From contig JARUPY010000251.1 in NCBI GenBank assembly GCA_029817715.1, positions 160,467-224,466 on the forward strand: a stretch of DNA of 64,000 nt. The letters are read 5' to 3'. Numbering within the stretch: the stretch's first letter is position 1; the number at the start of each line of letters is the position of its first letter. The notes beneath the pieces were generated by a model. It was not told where the DNA came from, did not search any database, and saw only the letters and a program-made list of their open reading frames with translations. This document shows, piece by piece, positions 35,162 through 47,827 of this stretch. The stretch comes from Melastoma dodecandrum. Its lineage: Eukaryota > Streptophyta > Magnoliopsida > Myrtales > Melastomataceae. The translations under genes and the position numbers were made by a program.

Positions 35162-35446
35162 GGAAGGATTGGTATGTTGGTCTCCATTGTCATCTTCCAA
35201 AGGGATAGTGTCGAGCTCGTCATCATCTACAATCTCTTCATCACCACATACTACATGGTCACTTCTCCTTCCCCGTGTCTTTCCCCTTTCCTTGGATGCT
35301 GTTTTTGACGATGTTCAGCATATTATGCAGACCTACATGTTTAAGTATGACAATGTTCATAGTAGCTGGAAGCGCAATGAGCTCAAGGTCAAGGACTACA
35401 AGACCCTCCTTTTCAACACTGACGAGGTCATTTTCTTCTGCATCAG
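35162..35446 (+). pseudogene. Cytosolic GAPDH pseudogene fragment retaining an intron
   Basis: 35162-35257 aligns by eye with the GAPDH exon around QRDxVELVxxxxxFITTxYM. 35258-35331 is a 74-nt remnant intron, GT...TATTATGCAG. 35332-35446 continues as [20 protein letters not shown] followed by KDYKTLLF. In a working enzyme this is part of the NAD-binding domain of glyceraldehyde-3-phosphate dehydrogenase. Many substitutions at otherwise invariant sites and the absence of the N-terminus, catalytic domain and later exons show it is dead. The retained intron means it came from genomic DNA, not from reverse-transcribed mRNA. Confidence 0.8.
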
Positions 35447-36229
35447 TTTTATCCCTTCTCTTCCTTTCTTGTTGATCTCTTCTACATCAGGTCCCTCCAT
35501 TGTCTTCCCTTCTTGTTGATCTCAGCTAGTTATATATCAATTTCACGATGTTTTGATAAGGTCCTTAATGAATGATCAAGTCCACGGGCGATAAATGAAG
35601 AAATCGATCGGAACATTGATCTTCTTACGACTGCAAAGGATATGGGCTCATTAGAGAGAACTCTTCAATCTCACTTCTGTAAGGGAAAGTAAACATTTTG
35701 TTTTCAAATCTTGCTCTCATTTCTCTATAGATTGGTAGGCTTTAAATAACATAACATGAAATCCCCAGATACCAAATAACTAAAAACAAAAATAATAAAC
35801 TAAATATATCATATCAATTATTCTAATTGGATTCTACCAAATATTTTATTTCTAAATTATGAATAAATTTGTATTTTAGAAAAAAATCATGTCATTACTC
35901 CCTTCCTTGAAACTCGTGTTTGATCTAATGCACTTGGCAAAGTAAACACAGATCACCTTCCACCCTCTTCGAATTCAGCCTTGTCCTCCATCTCTAAGAC
36001 AAAAATTCTTCTACATCAGTTTTGTGATGTGAACGATTTAACACAGTTGTATCAAAGCCCCTTCGCTCTCCTTTCTGCCAACTCTACTCGAAAAGTCACT
36101 TCACGAATGATGGTGCTGACGAAGAACCGATATGTTCAGCGAGTAAAAATCGATGACTGGAAAGTGTGTATTACTTTGTGCAACCAATCTCCGCGCGAAA
36201 AGCCTTGTCAATTTAATTGCAGTTGATAA
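35447..36229. other. Spacer including a dispersed repeat (35550-35830)
   Basis: 35550-35830 resembles 38180-38460 in the same orientation, sharing for example GAAATCCCCAGATACCAAATAACTAAAAA with small changes. No gene. Confidence 0.5.
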
Positions 36230-36520
36230 ATTTGATGGATGGTGGAGCTCCACTATGATAGCTTTTTGAAGGCCACTCATATAAATCTTAACCTCTTGCA
36301 CATATTTGAGTATACCTGCACGAACAGAAGTTGTTCGAAAGGTCTGTCATAATCCGCCACGAGTCTTGTTTGTCTTAACTTGATCAATTCTCTCAATTTG
36401 CTCGCCCCTATTGTTGGTCCAAAACATACGTTGTATAAGTGCTTAAACTCCTCCCACAATGAGTTTGGGTGGTCTGGGCCAGTACGTAGGAACCATAATT
36501 AGGCTTCTTCCACCAAATAA
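36230..36520 (-). pseudogene. Ty3-type gag fragment
   Basis: The minus strand reads WEEFKHLYNVCFGPT, ELIKLRQTRLVADYDRPFEQLL. This spacing of Trp, Phe and the LRQT..V.DY..FEQLL pattern is typical of the capsid region of plant Ty3 gag. Stops occur on both sides. It lies between the two similar repeats at 35.55 and 38.18 kb. Confidence 0.6.
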
Positions 36521-38179
36521 AATGTGGCTCTTGGTACTTACAAGAACTACTCCATCCTAAAGGGATTTCATTCCCATTGTAACTTGGAAATCCGTTTTTG
36601 CAAAATGCAAAACCAATACTTTACTATTGCTTCTCGCACTCAATAGCTTTTATCTTCATGCGCGTCATCAATGCAAAAAAAAAAAAAAAAAAATTGTATT
36701 TTGACCTTAACTAGTAGCAAGGGTCGTTCCATAGATAATTATATCCACAAAAATTCTTCTAATCTTCACAAAAATCAATCAAGGTCAAGAAGAATGTAAT
36801 GAAGAATGGATACGAAACTGAAATAAACAAGTAAACTGTCAATAAAAGAAATATCTAGGACATCGGACTTCTCTTGCATACCATGCATTCGATTCCCCCT
36901 TTTTTAATGCTATCAAATCGTTAATTGCCGCGTACTTTTACCAAACATACAAAAACGTATCACCATGTATCAAATTTCTTACTCTATTCCTAGGCAAGAA
37001 ACTAATGGTGACCCATTTGATTCAATTCTAATTGATTAGCTAAGGTGTTTCATTCACACAATTAGTCAGGTTATCCTACACATAGACTACTTAGGATATC
37101 CAGTTTGGGATCTAACCTAGACTACCCTCCTGAGTCTCCCTAGGTTATCTAATCAATGATAATTGGTGGCCAGTCAATTAACACACATTAAGAACATAAC
37201 TGGATTCACATTAAGAAAGAAAGTTCATGAGCTACATTGGAGCACAAGTGTAGTCCTAGAGAAGCAAGTTAGTTCATAGCGATGAAATCAATATCGAAAG
37301 ACAAATTAAAGAAAACCGAAGACGACATCGATAATAAGAAAATTTCTCCTCGATTCCTCGATCCGAAAGTCGCCTTCTTGATCTCCTTCTCCGGTCACCT
37401 TGAGGCATCATCAACCCACCAAATTGTTTGTATCCTCCTAAAAACCAAAAGACTACCCTATAGAAACCCTAGGATTCCTTAAGAAAATATTCCCCAAGAT
37501 TACCTAAAGTATCCTTACACAAAATAATTTCAAAACTAAGAAACTAAAAATAAATGAAAATAAAATAAGATAAAAAGATCTTTTAATGTGTTGAAGTAAT
37601 CTTCATAAATGGAAGTTTGGCCAAAAGTCGTGCTTCATCAGATCACGCACGGATGCTAGGTCTGACGGGATGCGTCTATCTCAAGTTAGCCCACCAAGTC
37701 ACCCGCAGATGCATCCTTTTGTCAGAAAGATGTGTCATTCTCTAATCTTCCTGAAAGTCGATGACATCCAACTTCTTGGTCTAGTCTCTATTTCAACCTT
37801 CCGCATTCAACCTTCGTTCAGATAATCACACATTAGAGATTTAATCCTATTAAACTAAAAGAAGTAGACCAACACGAAAAGACTCAAACGACTAGAGACA
37901 AATAAACGCAAAAACAACTAAAAATGATCAAAACTCGTTGAACTAGTCTCAATAATGCCCACATGAGTGCTAAATAACTCTACTTTTATAGAGTTTTCAC
38001 ACATCTAGTTTTGTGTTTGGTTGGACCGGTGGCTATCCCTTCATTCACCTCCATCTTTTCCACGAGATTCTAACTTTTTCGGACGTATTCTTAGAGTCCG
38101 TTGGTCCTCATATTTGTGAAAAAATTTATCAAATATATCTTAAAAATTATATAAATAACTCATGGTTTGCTCTTATGCC
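36521..38179. other. Decayed transposon-like DNA, no gene
   Basis: It contains a run of about 20 A near 36676 and noncoding sequence. 37010-37200 has the look of an LTR or leader remnant, but no partner was found. Confidence 0.4.
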
Positions 38180-38460
38180 AAGTCCATAAAGTCCCGAATG
38201 AATGATGGAGTTCACGGGCGATTGATGACAAACTTGGGTGGACCTTTGGTCTTCTTACAAGGGCTGTGAAGGATAAGGGCTCGTTGGAATGAAGCTTTCG
38301 ATCATACTTCTCTTAGCGACAAGTAATGTTTTATTTTTCTTGCTTGTTTTTCTCCAGGGTAGTTTTAAATAAACGATAAGAAATCCCCAATTACCAAATA
38401 ACTAAAAATAAAAAATTAAAAAATAAATCTTATCGTATCAATCATTATAAATATATTATA
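38180..38460. repeat. Second copy of the dispersed repeat seen at 35550-35830
   Basis: Direct orientation; it ends at the left edge of the large Ty3 element. The pair with a gag remnant between them could be the LTRs of a small degraded element. Confidence 0.5.
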
Positions 38461-39270
38461 TGGAGGCGAACATCAGTACCCAAGGTGTAACAGCCTGTCA
38501 CTAGACAAATGTCCTCTATAGTGATAGTCATAGGCTCCGCAGGAAGGATAAAGACATTTAGTCTCGAATTCTAGAGAAGAATTAAGCTAGAGTAGACTTT
38601 GAAATCACTACACTTCATCCTTCTCGAGACAGACACCAAATCCTTCAGACCCAAACGACTAACTTTTGATCCAATTTCTCCTCCCACAATTTAAATCACT
38701 TCTCAGTGGAAGCGTCAGTTGGGGGAAACCCTACATGTTCTTTCGCACTAAACTAGGAGATGGGAGCACAAAAGTTAGGACGACATACCGGAATGGTCGA
38801 TAAAGTCAAGAGATAAGTCTGTGGGATATTATGTTCCTTGAAAGCAAACGGTGGAAGTAGAGGACCCAAGGTCAAGAGTGGAGGATCACAACCTGGAATG
38901 GGGATAACCACCTCTTGGTTGGCGAGTTCGCAATACCGACCGAACCGAATGTAGTCTGAAGCATCACTAGGCTTCTCGTCAGCCGCCGTCTATCGTGAAG
39001 CATCACTAGGCCTTTTTTGTTGTATTCTAACCAAGTCATTTCTGTAAGTGTAACGCTATAAGCTCGATACTATCTCATTAAATTCCAGTGTTGTGTTTAT
39101 TTGTTATACTTGCACTCGTTTAGTTTGTGGTGTACAATACCAACCGCTCTAAATTCAGTACTGTTGTATGAAATTCCGGTATTGCGTTTACTTTCACTTT
39201 GCGACGACCGAACCATCACTGTAAAATTCAATACGTGTTGCGGGGAACAAATTTCGTGCCATCACGTTTT
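38461..39270 (+). repeat. 5' LTR of the Tat/Ogre element
   Basis: It begins TGGAGGCGAACATC. The right limit is inferred from TTTTTGGCAACCACGGTGGG near 39268, which resembles the LTR-to-primer-site junction of this clade. Homology to the 3' copy is clear to about 38990. Confidence 0.65.
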
Positions 39271-39567
39271 TGGCAACCACGGTGGGAGTCAGAATTCGAA
39301 TGTCCACAAAGAACCTTTAAAAAATGGTTCGTGCTAGGAAGGATGGTGAAGATCCTAAAGAAAAGGATCTCAATGAGAATCCAAATAGGGTCAGGAAGTA
39401 CCCCTATAGGGCCCCTGGATAATTCCTGGCGAGAATATTCACCTGATGACTTTACAACCAAACAAGAGTTTGGTGATGGAAGCTCGGATGGATAGGGAGA
39501 TGGAAGCTCGGATGGATGAAGAAATCCAGGAAGTAATAGATGCCTTGAATTTCCTTAAGAGTGATAG
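39271..39567. other. Primer-binding-site region and leader of the Tat/Ogre element
   Basis: TGGCAACCACGGTGGGAGTC near 39272 is the candidate tRNA primer site. The tRNA identity was not determined. Confidence 0.35.
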
Positions 39568-40518
39568 GTGAGAAAAAAGAATGATTCTTTAGGTGAAAAA
39601 CCATTCATGGCAGATACTAGAGCTGCTGGAAAGCAAAATATTAATGGTATAAGTTCACAAGATGAACGAACCGAACCATCTCTTGGAGCTTCTAATGGAG
39701 TAGGTGTAAGTAGCTTGAGGAGTCCGGTACCTGATAAGAATGTCAAACCTACAGTTATAGATCTCAAGCCGAATGCTCGTCTGGTCCTTCCTCTATACCG
39801 ACGTAAGGAAATCGAGAGTTTTTATTACACACCTAGGGAGGACAAGCTCAATCTGAAAACAAGTCCTAATCCTACTGTTGACTTGAGCGGACAAATTGCT
39901 CGAGTGGTAGCCCAAAAGGTGCCAGGCGCAAGGACTGAAGATTTACGCCTGTGTAGGAGTCCGATCCCTGAATACATAAAACGAGGGATATAAATACCTC
40001 GATGACATAAAATTCCTAATTTTACTATATTTTCGGGAGAAGATGAAATGACTTCCGTAAAACAAATAGTCAGGTTCACTTATCAAATGGGAGAAATGTC
40101 GAATAACGATATGCTAAAACTTAAATTGTTTCCAAATTCCCTGACTGGAGATGCTTTTGGTCGGTATTCGAGACTCCTCTCGAACGCTATCCCTAATTGG
40201 GTCAAAATGCAAGCCCGGTTTCTTAAGGCGTTCGATAGGTTAGACTCAGTGATCACACTGGGAGAAATCCTAAAAATGGAACAACTTCCTAGGGAGAGTC
40301 CTGCTTTGTTCTTAGTGAAGTTTAGAAAGAACTTGTTAAAATTTGTGACAGCTTTGGCCGAAAGAGATCAGCTCGTGATAGCACATATTGCCTTGTCTTT
40401 AGAGATAAGGAAGAAACTACAAGGAGAGCGATTTCGAGATTTCTACAAACTCTCGAGACGAGCCACTGAATACCACAATCTCCTATTAGAGGAGTTTCAC
40501 TCAGTTAGGAATTGTTAG
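39568..40518 (+). pseudogene. gag (capsid) of the Tat/Ogre element
   Basis: 39568-39993 encodes the polar N-terminal part. After a stop and frame change, 40048-40518 encodes the capsid-like core (IVRFTYQMGEMSNND, FPNSLTGDAFGRYSRL, WVKMQARFLKAF, LSLEIRKKLQGERF). Proper Met starts and an intact frame are missing. Confidence 0.75.
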
Positions 40519-40754
40519 GTTGTAGGTGAGCCTCTAGCGAAGAAGAATTCTAAAGCTCGAGCCTCTCCAAAATCTGAGTAGGAGAGAAAATTTCCTTTTG
40601 ACTTTGATCAGATGGATAAGATCTTCGATTGGCTGTACCAGAAAGGGCGTATAAAGCTCAGGCCTGGTCATAAGTTACCATAAAATGATCGAGATAAACG
40701 TAAGAAGCACACTACAAATGGCATGGGACATTCACTCACTCAACTCAAGAGTGT

Positions 40755-41228
40755 GTGCATTTTAGGAACGTACTTCAAGACTTAATTGAGTTAAAAGAAT
40801 TAAAATTTGCTGAAGTGAATGAGTCGAGTGTAATAGATGAAAATCCTTTTGGTGAAGAGCCTATAATATATATGTATTCTCTCGAGAATGAAAATAAATG
40901 CACTAAATGCTTTGTTGATGACGTATTTGTGTTTTACGTCGAGACTTACCCTCGTACATCGCAGGGAATCAAAGTGTCTGGAGAAACCACTGTCGCCAAC
41001 AGGCTTTTCAAGCGCCTAGTAGAGAGGCACGGGGTGAATTGCCCGGCTCGAGAGATTCATGAGGAGCACTGCCACTGGCATCTGGATGCTTCCCACTCTA
41101 CGGACAAGTGCCGTAACTTCCGCAGGTATTTGCAAATTAACAAGTGCCGTAACTCCCGTTTTGCCTCGAAGCACTCCTCAGGAAGTTCTTCATCTCGGTC
41201 CACTGGTCGTGAGTACCGAAAACGGTAG
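40755..41228 (+). pseudogene. Cys/His-rich gag tail of the Tat/Ogre element
   Basis: The frame contains CxxH/CxC-type spacing in VNCPAREIHEEHCHWHLD and STDKCRNFRRY, then a Ser/Arg-rich tail. This matches the atypical zinc-binding region found before the protease in Tat-clade elements. Confidence 0.6.
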
Positions 41229-42024
41229 CATGGTGAAAGCAAGCAGATCAACAGGCTTCATGCGCTTGAGCGACTGAACGGACGAGGCAAGGCTGAACGG
41301 AACACTGAAGAAAAGGCTCTGGATAAGCCCTTGAAGCAAGATGATGCTGCTCTTGAATTATTCCAGGCTGAAAGAATTGCTACTGAGGTAAAAAGAAAAG
41401 AAGCAGCACAAGTCAATCCAAAGCTGATACTAGAAGGGCCACAGATTGCTCGCTTACACGAGGAAGAGATGCCGTGCGAGAAGTGCAAACTGATCGCCTC
41501 GAATAGATTTCTCATTCCTCATATGTGTACTAAGTGCTGCATGGTATATTTCCTGAAGCTCGTTTAGATGTCAACTGATGAGGAGATCGAGATCAAACTC
41601 AAAAGCGAAATCACAAGTAATCTCACCACCAATTTTATTGATGCTGTGATGACCGAACCTAACATGAAGGAAATTCGGGGCTAGGATCCCGAAAAGAAAG
41701 ATTTCGCTTACGCCAAATGCCCTATTAAGAGTTTCAAGCGAATTGTATGAGAGACCTCGAGAGACCCACATTCAGAGTGGCAGAGAGTCGCCAAGACAAT
41801 AGTGATCCCGAAAGCAGCACATAAGAGAGTCCTAAGAAGACTCAAAGGGTGGCTAAGAAAAGCAAAAGTGTCTCACCAAAAGAGGTGGATGAACTTCGAG
41901 AAGAGGCATCACAAGCGGAAGGTGAAGAAGAGGAAAATGCTGCCTACGATGATTACATAGACTACGCACCTCTATAGGGACACCCGAAGGACACCAAGAG
42001 GACAAAGATCGGTCGAGCTCTACG
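41229..42024. other. Degraded linker between gag and protease of the Tat/Ogre element
   Basis: 41331-41567 is open with two CxxC pairs (PCEKCKL, CTKCCM). The remaining frames are broken. Confidence 0.4.
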
Positions 42025-42531
42025 ATGGTAACCTCCTGTAACAGGGCCGAGCTCCCTGCTTGCATCTCGAGAGAAAGTAAGAAAGTTATGCTCAATAATG
42101 CCGCAGTACGTAAAGTCCCCAAATCGAGCATTAGATTCCCAAAAGGGTCTCTGCTCCATTGGTTCAAGAAACCTTCTCTTGGGATGAGACATCATATCCA
42201 TTCCATGTATATCACAACAGACTTTGACGGAGTGAGGATGAACAAGGTATTAGTGGATAACGGGGCCACAGTCAACATCCTCCCTTTCGAAACTTACTTG
42301 GCGATGGGTAAGGAAAGGTGGCGATTGACAGACACAAGGATGTCGATCACGACATTCAATGGAAAGAAATCTGAGTGTATGGGAGTGTTCTCAGTAAACC
42401 TCCAAGTTGGAAGGCACGAGATGGAAACTACCTTTTTCGTGCTAGATATCGCATCAGCATTCAATGCTCTTCTGGGTCGAGACTGGTTACATAAGGCGCC
42501 GTTATACCTTCGACTATACACAAAGAGTTGA
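42025..42531 (+). pseudogene. Aspartic protease of the Tat/Ogre element
   Basis: The frame reads MYITTDFDGVRMNKVLVDNGATVNILP and later FFVLDIASAFNALLGRDWLH. The active-site triad position reads D-N-G, where D-G/T-G/S forms are usual in this clade; the second motif (ALLGRDWL) is intact. The protein would process the Gag-Pol polyprotein. The frame itself is uninterrupted over 169 codons, but its neighbours are not. Confidence 0.75.
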
Positions 42532-43358
42532 TGATATGGCTTGATGATGAAATAGAGCTCGTGCAAGCTGATAAGAATAATTGTTCTTGCGAATCTAAGC
42601 CTCTATGTTCCATTGTAGAACTCGAAGAGGAGAAACAGGAGAAGAAAAACAACCAGGATGATAGGTCGTTGAACCTAGAGGTCGAGAAAATCGTGACTCA
42701 CCATACTAAGGCTGCGAGGGTTGTAGCACCCATAGACCCGAGCGAATGGGGAAGCGATGAAGATGATAACATCCCTCGAGAGAGAGGCATCGTTCCCTTA
42801 TTCAGCTTCACCATAGAGGGTTGGGACGATGAGGAACTCAAGAGCAACCCAAGAATGCTCGTGCCTGAAGAAGGATTCCCAATTACTTGGTTTGGTGAGA
42901 GACCTTGAGCATGCCAGAAGGAAAAAACATCTTAACTCAGGCTGAAATCAGGGTTGGAGATGTAGAATTCATTAATGTCGAGTACCGCACTAGACAAGCT
43001 GCTTGAGAGAAGGAGGACAACACTTGAGGGCAAGACGAGGACGTGGAGTCGGGGCTCGGTAGACTCTTGCGGGAAGGAACTTATGAAGATTGAAGAAGTC
43101 GAGGATCTGGATAATGTGCACCAAGAAGCAGATTCTTTTGATTTTCCTAATTCTAAAAAGTGCGTTGTATCGCACCATCATCTTTCTCGCTCAATTCTAG
43201 ACCATTTCTAGGTGTCTTTTCTATTCAACTCAACGGTTACAGTCGAGAAACATTATTTTCCACTTCGGATCCTTTAACTAGTATCAATCTTGGTTCTGAT
43301 GAAAATTCTCTACTCACTTACATGAGTGCCATTCTAGACAATGAGTTAGCAATAGTTA
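42528..43358 (+). pseudogene. Protease-to-RT linker of the Tat/Ogre element, cut by the Copia insertion
   Basis: 42528-42908 encodes an acidic linker (DDEIELVQAD, PSEWGSDEDDN). Several frames later the reading stops at 43358, where the Copia LTR starts. The linker resumes right of the insertion at 49519 with KEFRDCFAWDYTQMPGL. Confidence 0.6.
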
Positions 43359-44800
43359 TGTTGAATAGGTTTTGATGATGAGCCTTGACCTTCTATGTGA
43401 CAGAAGTCAAACATCTACTCTACAGAAGCTACTCAAGTTGAGAACTTTCTGTAAGAAATATTTTGTGATTAAATGATTGTTTAATGATTAATTAGTCACG
43501 AAATAAAAAGCATTTGATCAAGATATTAATCTAATCAAATTGAATGGATTATGTTTCCAAATAACCCCATTAGGAATTATATTTTATATGGAAGGAAATA
43601 TAATCCTCTATTTATGGTAAGGTTCTCCAAGGTTGTCAACAACCTTCTGTGGATTCATCCGACCACCAAAGGACCGTTATTTAGGATGTTTATCATTATC
43701 ATCTATCAAGATACATTCATTTAAGTGTCTTGAACAGAATGGTAATATAAGGTTGCTGACCAGATTCAGTAAAAACCTTCTGTAACGCACTATTCTTGGG
43801 AACTTTATCCTATTTGATATGAATTGGTTACCTAAACTGACATCTGCCTGGGAGTGACGATTTTGTTTATTGTATATTGTATTATTATTTAATCTTTCGG
43901 TTTCCTTATTTTGTAGATGGTTGATCGTGCAATTACCTTTTATTTTTTATTTTCACTTAGACTATTTTGCATAAATAAAGACATTTAGCCACACTTCTGG
44001 ATATCCTTTTCGTTTCAGTCATCGTTGTAAAAATCCAGAGAGAGTGTGCTGAGAGTTGGTATCCTTTCATTTCGTTTGAGTTAGTCACACACGAGGAGCG
44101 TTAGCTGCAGAAGGCTGCATCGTTGGTGAAGTCTTCTGGGAGGGTGACTCAGGGGCCACGAGGGACACGGTTGGTTCCTGCAGGAGATGTTGGTGGGAAA
44201 CATGCGGCAGGTTGCTGGCGTGGCCAATGTGTAGTGGACCGAAGAGAAGGGCAGATACCCCGGTAGCCCAGAAGGTGAGGGACTAACCAGCTTCTGTGGT
44301 GTAACGTTCTGCGTGTGCAGGATAACCTTGGGCAGGGGTTTCCGTGTCTGCTTAGCCGTAGTCTCGAGGGACCACGCATGAGAACCTTCGGCAAGGGTTT
44401 TGTGTTTGCTCAGTCGAGTTCTCCAGGGATCGTACAAGGGATGTCGCAGCAGGTTGTTGTGCAGGTGGAGACGCCGCCGGAGTGAAAAGTCTTGGAGGAA
44501 GTCACGGCAGGTTGTTGTGCAGGAGAGGACACCGCCCAAGAGAAACGTCCGACAGAAGGTTAGCTTGTTAGTCACATTAACGTGTGCAACGAGTCACGGG
44601 TAGTACAGAACCTTTCGGTCTGTGCTGAGAATTTCAGTCAGCTGTGGTACAAAATCTTTGGATATGTACTATAGAGGGTTGACACCTTTCTGCGGTAATG
44701 GAACCATTGGAAGTCATCGGTAAAGGAACCATTGGATCTGTGCTGTCGAGGCTATGTCATCGGTAAAGGAACCATTGGAAGTCCCGATTCCATGGTCATA
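43359..44800 (+). repeat. 5' LTR of the Copia element (3' end lost)
   Basis: Collinear with 47828 onward, including the ATAACCCCATTAGGAATTAT and CCACCAAAGGACCGTTATTT blocks. The CACCCCCTCTTAGTGTAACA end of the 3' LTR is not found here, so a deletion has joined LTR to integrase near 44800. Confidence 0.8.
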
Positions 44801-45742
44801 AATTAGGTCCTGTTAGTCACAGAACTCAAGCATCATTTGCTGAGCATTAGCCAGCTTTGTGACAAAGGTTTTACAATAACCTTTGATCAAGATAAGTGTT
44901 CTGGTATCCTAGACAATGAAGTTCACTTCATTGGAAATTGGAAAAGGAACATCTACACCTTGACACAAGAGAGATTATGTATTATAGAAAGTTGCTTTCT
45001 ATCTGTCAAAGATGAGAGCCATCTATGGCATAGAAGGTTCGGACATTCCAACTTTAAATTGTTATCCAAGCTTGCGAGAAAAGAGTTCGTAAAATGTTTA
45101 CCTAACATCAGAATCGAGCAAGACAGCTTTTGTGAAGCATGTTCACTTGGAAGACAAACCAAAACTTCATTCAAGTCTAAGAATGAAGTTGCTACTACAC
45201 AACCACTTAAACTTCTACATATGGATCTTTTCGGACTTACTAGAATTCAAAGTATTGGTGGTAAAAGATACCGTCTAGTTGTAGTGGATGACTACTCTAG
45301 ATACACGTGGGTTAAATTTCTAAATCACAAAAGTGATGCTTTTGAAAGTTTCATAAAGCTCGCTAAGAAATTACAAAATGAAATTGGATATTATGTAAAA
45401 GTTATAAGGACGGATCATGGTACTGAGTTTGAAAACCATGAATTTGCTACCTTTTGTGATGAACATGGTATCGATCACAACTTCTCTACACCATATGCTC
45501 CTCAACAGAATGGAGTAGCAGAAAGGAAAAATCGAAAACTTATAGACATGGCTAGAACCATCATTTGTGAGAGCAATGCTCCACTGAAACTTGGGCAGAA
45601 GCTGTTAATACAGCCTGCTGCATCTCTAATCGGGGTTCTATTTAGACCCATACTAGAGAAGACTCCCTATCAACTATACAGGGTGGAGGAAAACCAAACA
45701 TTTCCTATTTTTATACATTTGAAAGTCCATGTTTTATCTTGA
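44801..45742 (+). pseudogene. Copia gag-pre-integrase and integrase core
   Basis: The frame at 44837-45742 reads LLSISQLCDKGF (44834-44869), then the HHCC zinc region (LWHRRFGHSN ... FCEACSLGRQTK). The catalytic core has all three acidic residues: Asp at 45224-45226 (LHMDLFG), Asp at 45413-45415 (IRTDHGTEFE) and Glu at 45521-45523 (GVAERKN). The Asp-Glu spacing is 35 residues, a complete DD35E triad. This enzyme would join element DNA to the chromosome. The 301-codon frame lacks a protease and RT and has lost its C-terminal continuity by frameshift. Confidence 0.85.
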
Positions 45743-46389
45743 GACCTTCTAAGGACAATCTAGAAAAATTTGAAGCTAAGACGGATGAAGGTATCTTTCT
45801 TGGATATTTTTTGTCTAGCAAAGCATATAGAGTCCTAAAACAAAAAGGGCATCTACTATAGAAGAGTCTATTAATGTAAAAATTAATGACTCGCCTACAG
45901 AAGATATTACAAAAGATGTAATTTTCTTTTAAATCAATAGAAATTTCTATAGAACCTAAACCTTGGAATACATAGAAGGTCCTGTAGAAACATCCACCCT
46001 CTACGAAAGATGTGGATGAACCCTATATTCATGAATCTAGAAAAGATCATGAACTAACAAATGATAATTCTGAAGAATCATCTCAAAATTATCAAAAAGA
46101 TTTTAGAGCACCTGCTCTATATCTAAAGCGACATCCTATTGACCAAGTCATAGGAAACATCAATAGTGGTGTACAGACAAGACATTCTGTTATTAATAGT
46201 GGTGTACAGACAAGACGTCCTATTGACGAAGTCATTGGAGACATCAATAGATGTTTTTTTTCAATACGATTCTATTGCGTAGAATCCGTCAACACAGAAC
46301 ATCAATTGGCTTATATCTTTAATAAACTTCTGGATAAAGAAAATTATTTCTTTTTCAGAACTGAATTAGGAATCTGTCATCCATTATAA
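45743..46389 (+). pseudogene. Copia integrase tail fused by deletion to the end of RNase H
   Basis: 45743-45990 keeps integrase-tail residues (DNLEKFEAKTDEGIFLGYF). 46012-46389 reads HPIDQVIGNINSGVQTRR, normally just before RT, then a near-duplicate of that phrase. It jumps directly to VNTEHQLAYIFNKLLDKENY, the last residues of RNase H. The whole RT is therefore missing. Confidence 0.75.
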
Positions 46390-47827
46390 CGTCTTACATA
46401 ATACAAAAGAAGGTTAAGTAAGTAATCTATCAAGTAGAAAGTTATTATATAAGGAACAAACATCTGTACACTTCACTATAGAAGGTAGAATACGTTGTAT
46501 GCTACAAATCTCTGTACACTTCAACAAAAGGTACACATCTCTGTACAATCCATTACAGAAGGTACAACGTCTCTCTACACTTCACCATAGAATGTATACC
46601 TCAATCCGAACTTAAGCTCAAATAACTTTCATTTATTTGAAAGATTATATCGAGAAATAAAAAATATTATCCAAGAATATCCTTTGGAAAATGCTCTCTT
46701 TGGGAGCTACGTACAGAGAGAAAATCTTTTTATTACAACTTGAAACAAATAAATATTTGTTTCAGTTGGAAACATTTCTGTTAGGAAATTTTAAAATCCT
46801 AATGGAAATTCGAAAAATTTCTATTTTAGAAATAATCATCTCTCTAAGAGAATTTTCGCGCTCTTCTTCTGTATAGAAGAAGCTTATAATAGAAAAGGAT
46901 GTTGTTTATTGCACCTTCTGCTTAACCCTCTATAGCTAAAGCATCTACTGCACAGAGACAACCTAGATCGTCTAATGAAGGGTCTCTCATTTAAACCAGA
47001 AAGCTCTCCTCAAGGAACTTCAGTAACAAGCTGTAGCCAATGGATAAGATATCCGCGTCCTTCAGCAACTGGTCATGGACCTGACTCGCTTGGTGGAACG
47101 CCATGGAAAGCTTCTATGCAACAACCTTGAAGAGGTCTCCTCTGATGATGCAGAGTGAACCCATGTTGTTGCCTGAACATTTTGTTTTCGTAGACCAAAA
47201 ATTGATTCTCATGGTATAATGTTTTGTAATAAGTGCCACTCGTGGACAGATCCCTTTGAAGTTTGGTTTTGAACTTTCTATCTTGCCTTCTGTATTATCT
47301 AAACCTACCTTTTGCACTTTGGTTATGAACGCTATGTCATACCTTCTGCAGAAATCTTCTCTTCTAATCACATTTCTTTCACCTATCTTTTTGATGTGAC
47401 AAAAATGGGGAGAGAAATTGTGTTGAGGGGGAGTACTTCCCTCTATATTGGGTTGTAGAAAAATCTCTGATTTTCTGTAACTTATAGGGTGTAGAAAGCT
47501 ATGAGACTTATAGCTCATAATCTACCTTCTGCAGGGTATGTGAATCGTGATCTTATATCACCTTTGCTGAGAGTGTAAAACTGAAAACTCATCATTTTTG
47601 TCGGGCTAAAATACAAAAATTTCACGCTCCGTACATATCACAGAAGCTTTGTGCTTTGTAGACAACTTGCTTTTATAACAGAAGATTCTATGCCCTGTTC
47701 AACAGAAACCATATGGTTCTGTAAAATGCGAGACTCGTACTCTCACTTATGGGGGAGTTAGGGGGAGTTCTTGCGAAAATATTTCCCTCAACGATGAACA
47801 TTTTGTCATCATCAAAATGGGGGAAAT
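46390..47827 (+). other. Copia spacer between pol and 3' LTR, with polypurine tract
   Basis: SIRE-type elements carry an additional coding region here; only short broken pieces remain (for example near 47085, RLVERHGKLLCNN). AAAATGGGGGAAATTG at 47814-47829 is the polypurine tract directly before the 3' LTR. Confidence 0.6.

Noticed and set aside
47114..47518. 134-codon minus frame before the Copia 3' LTR
   Set aside because: It lies antisense in the spacer of a plus-oriented element and has no recognisable domain.
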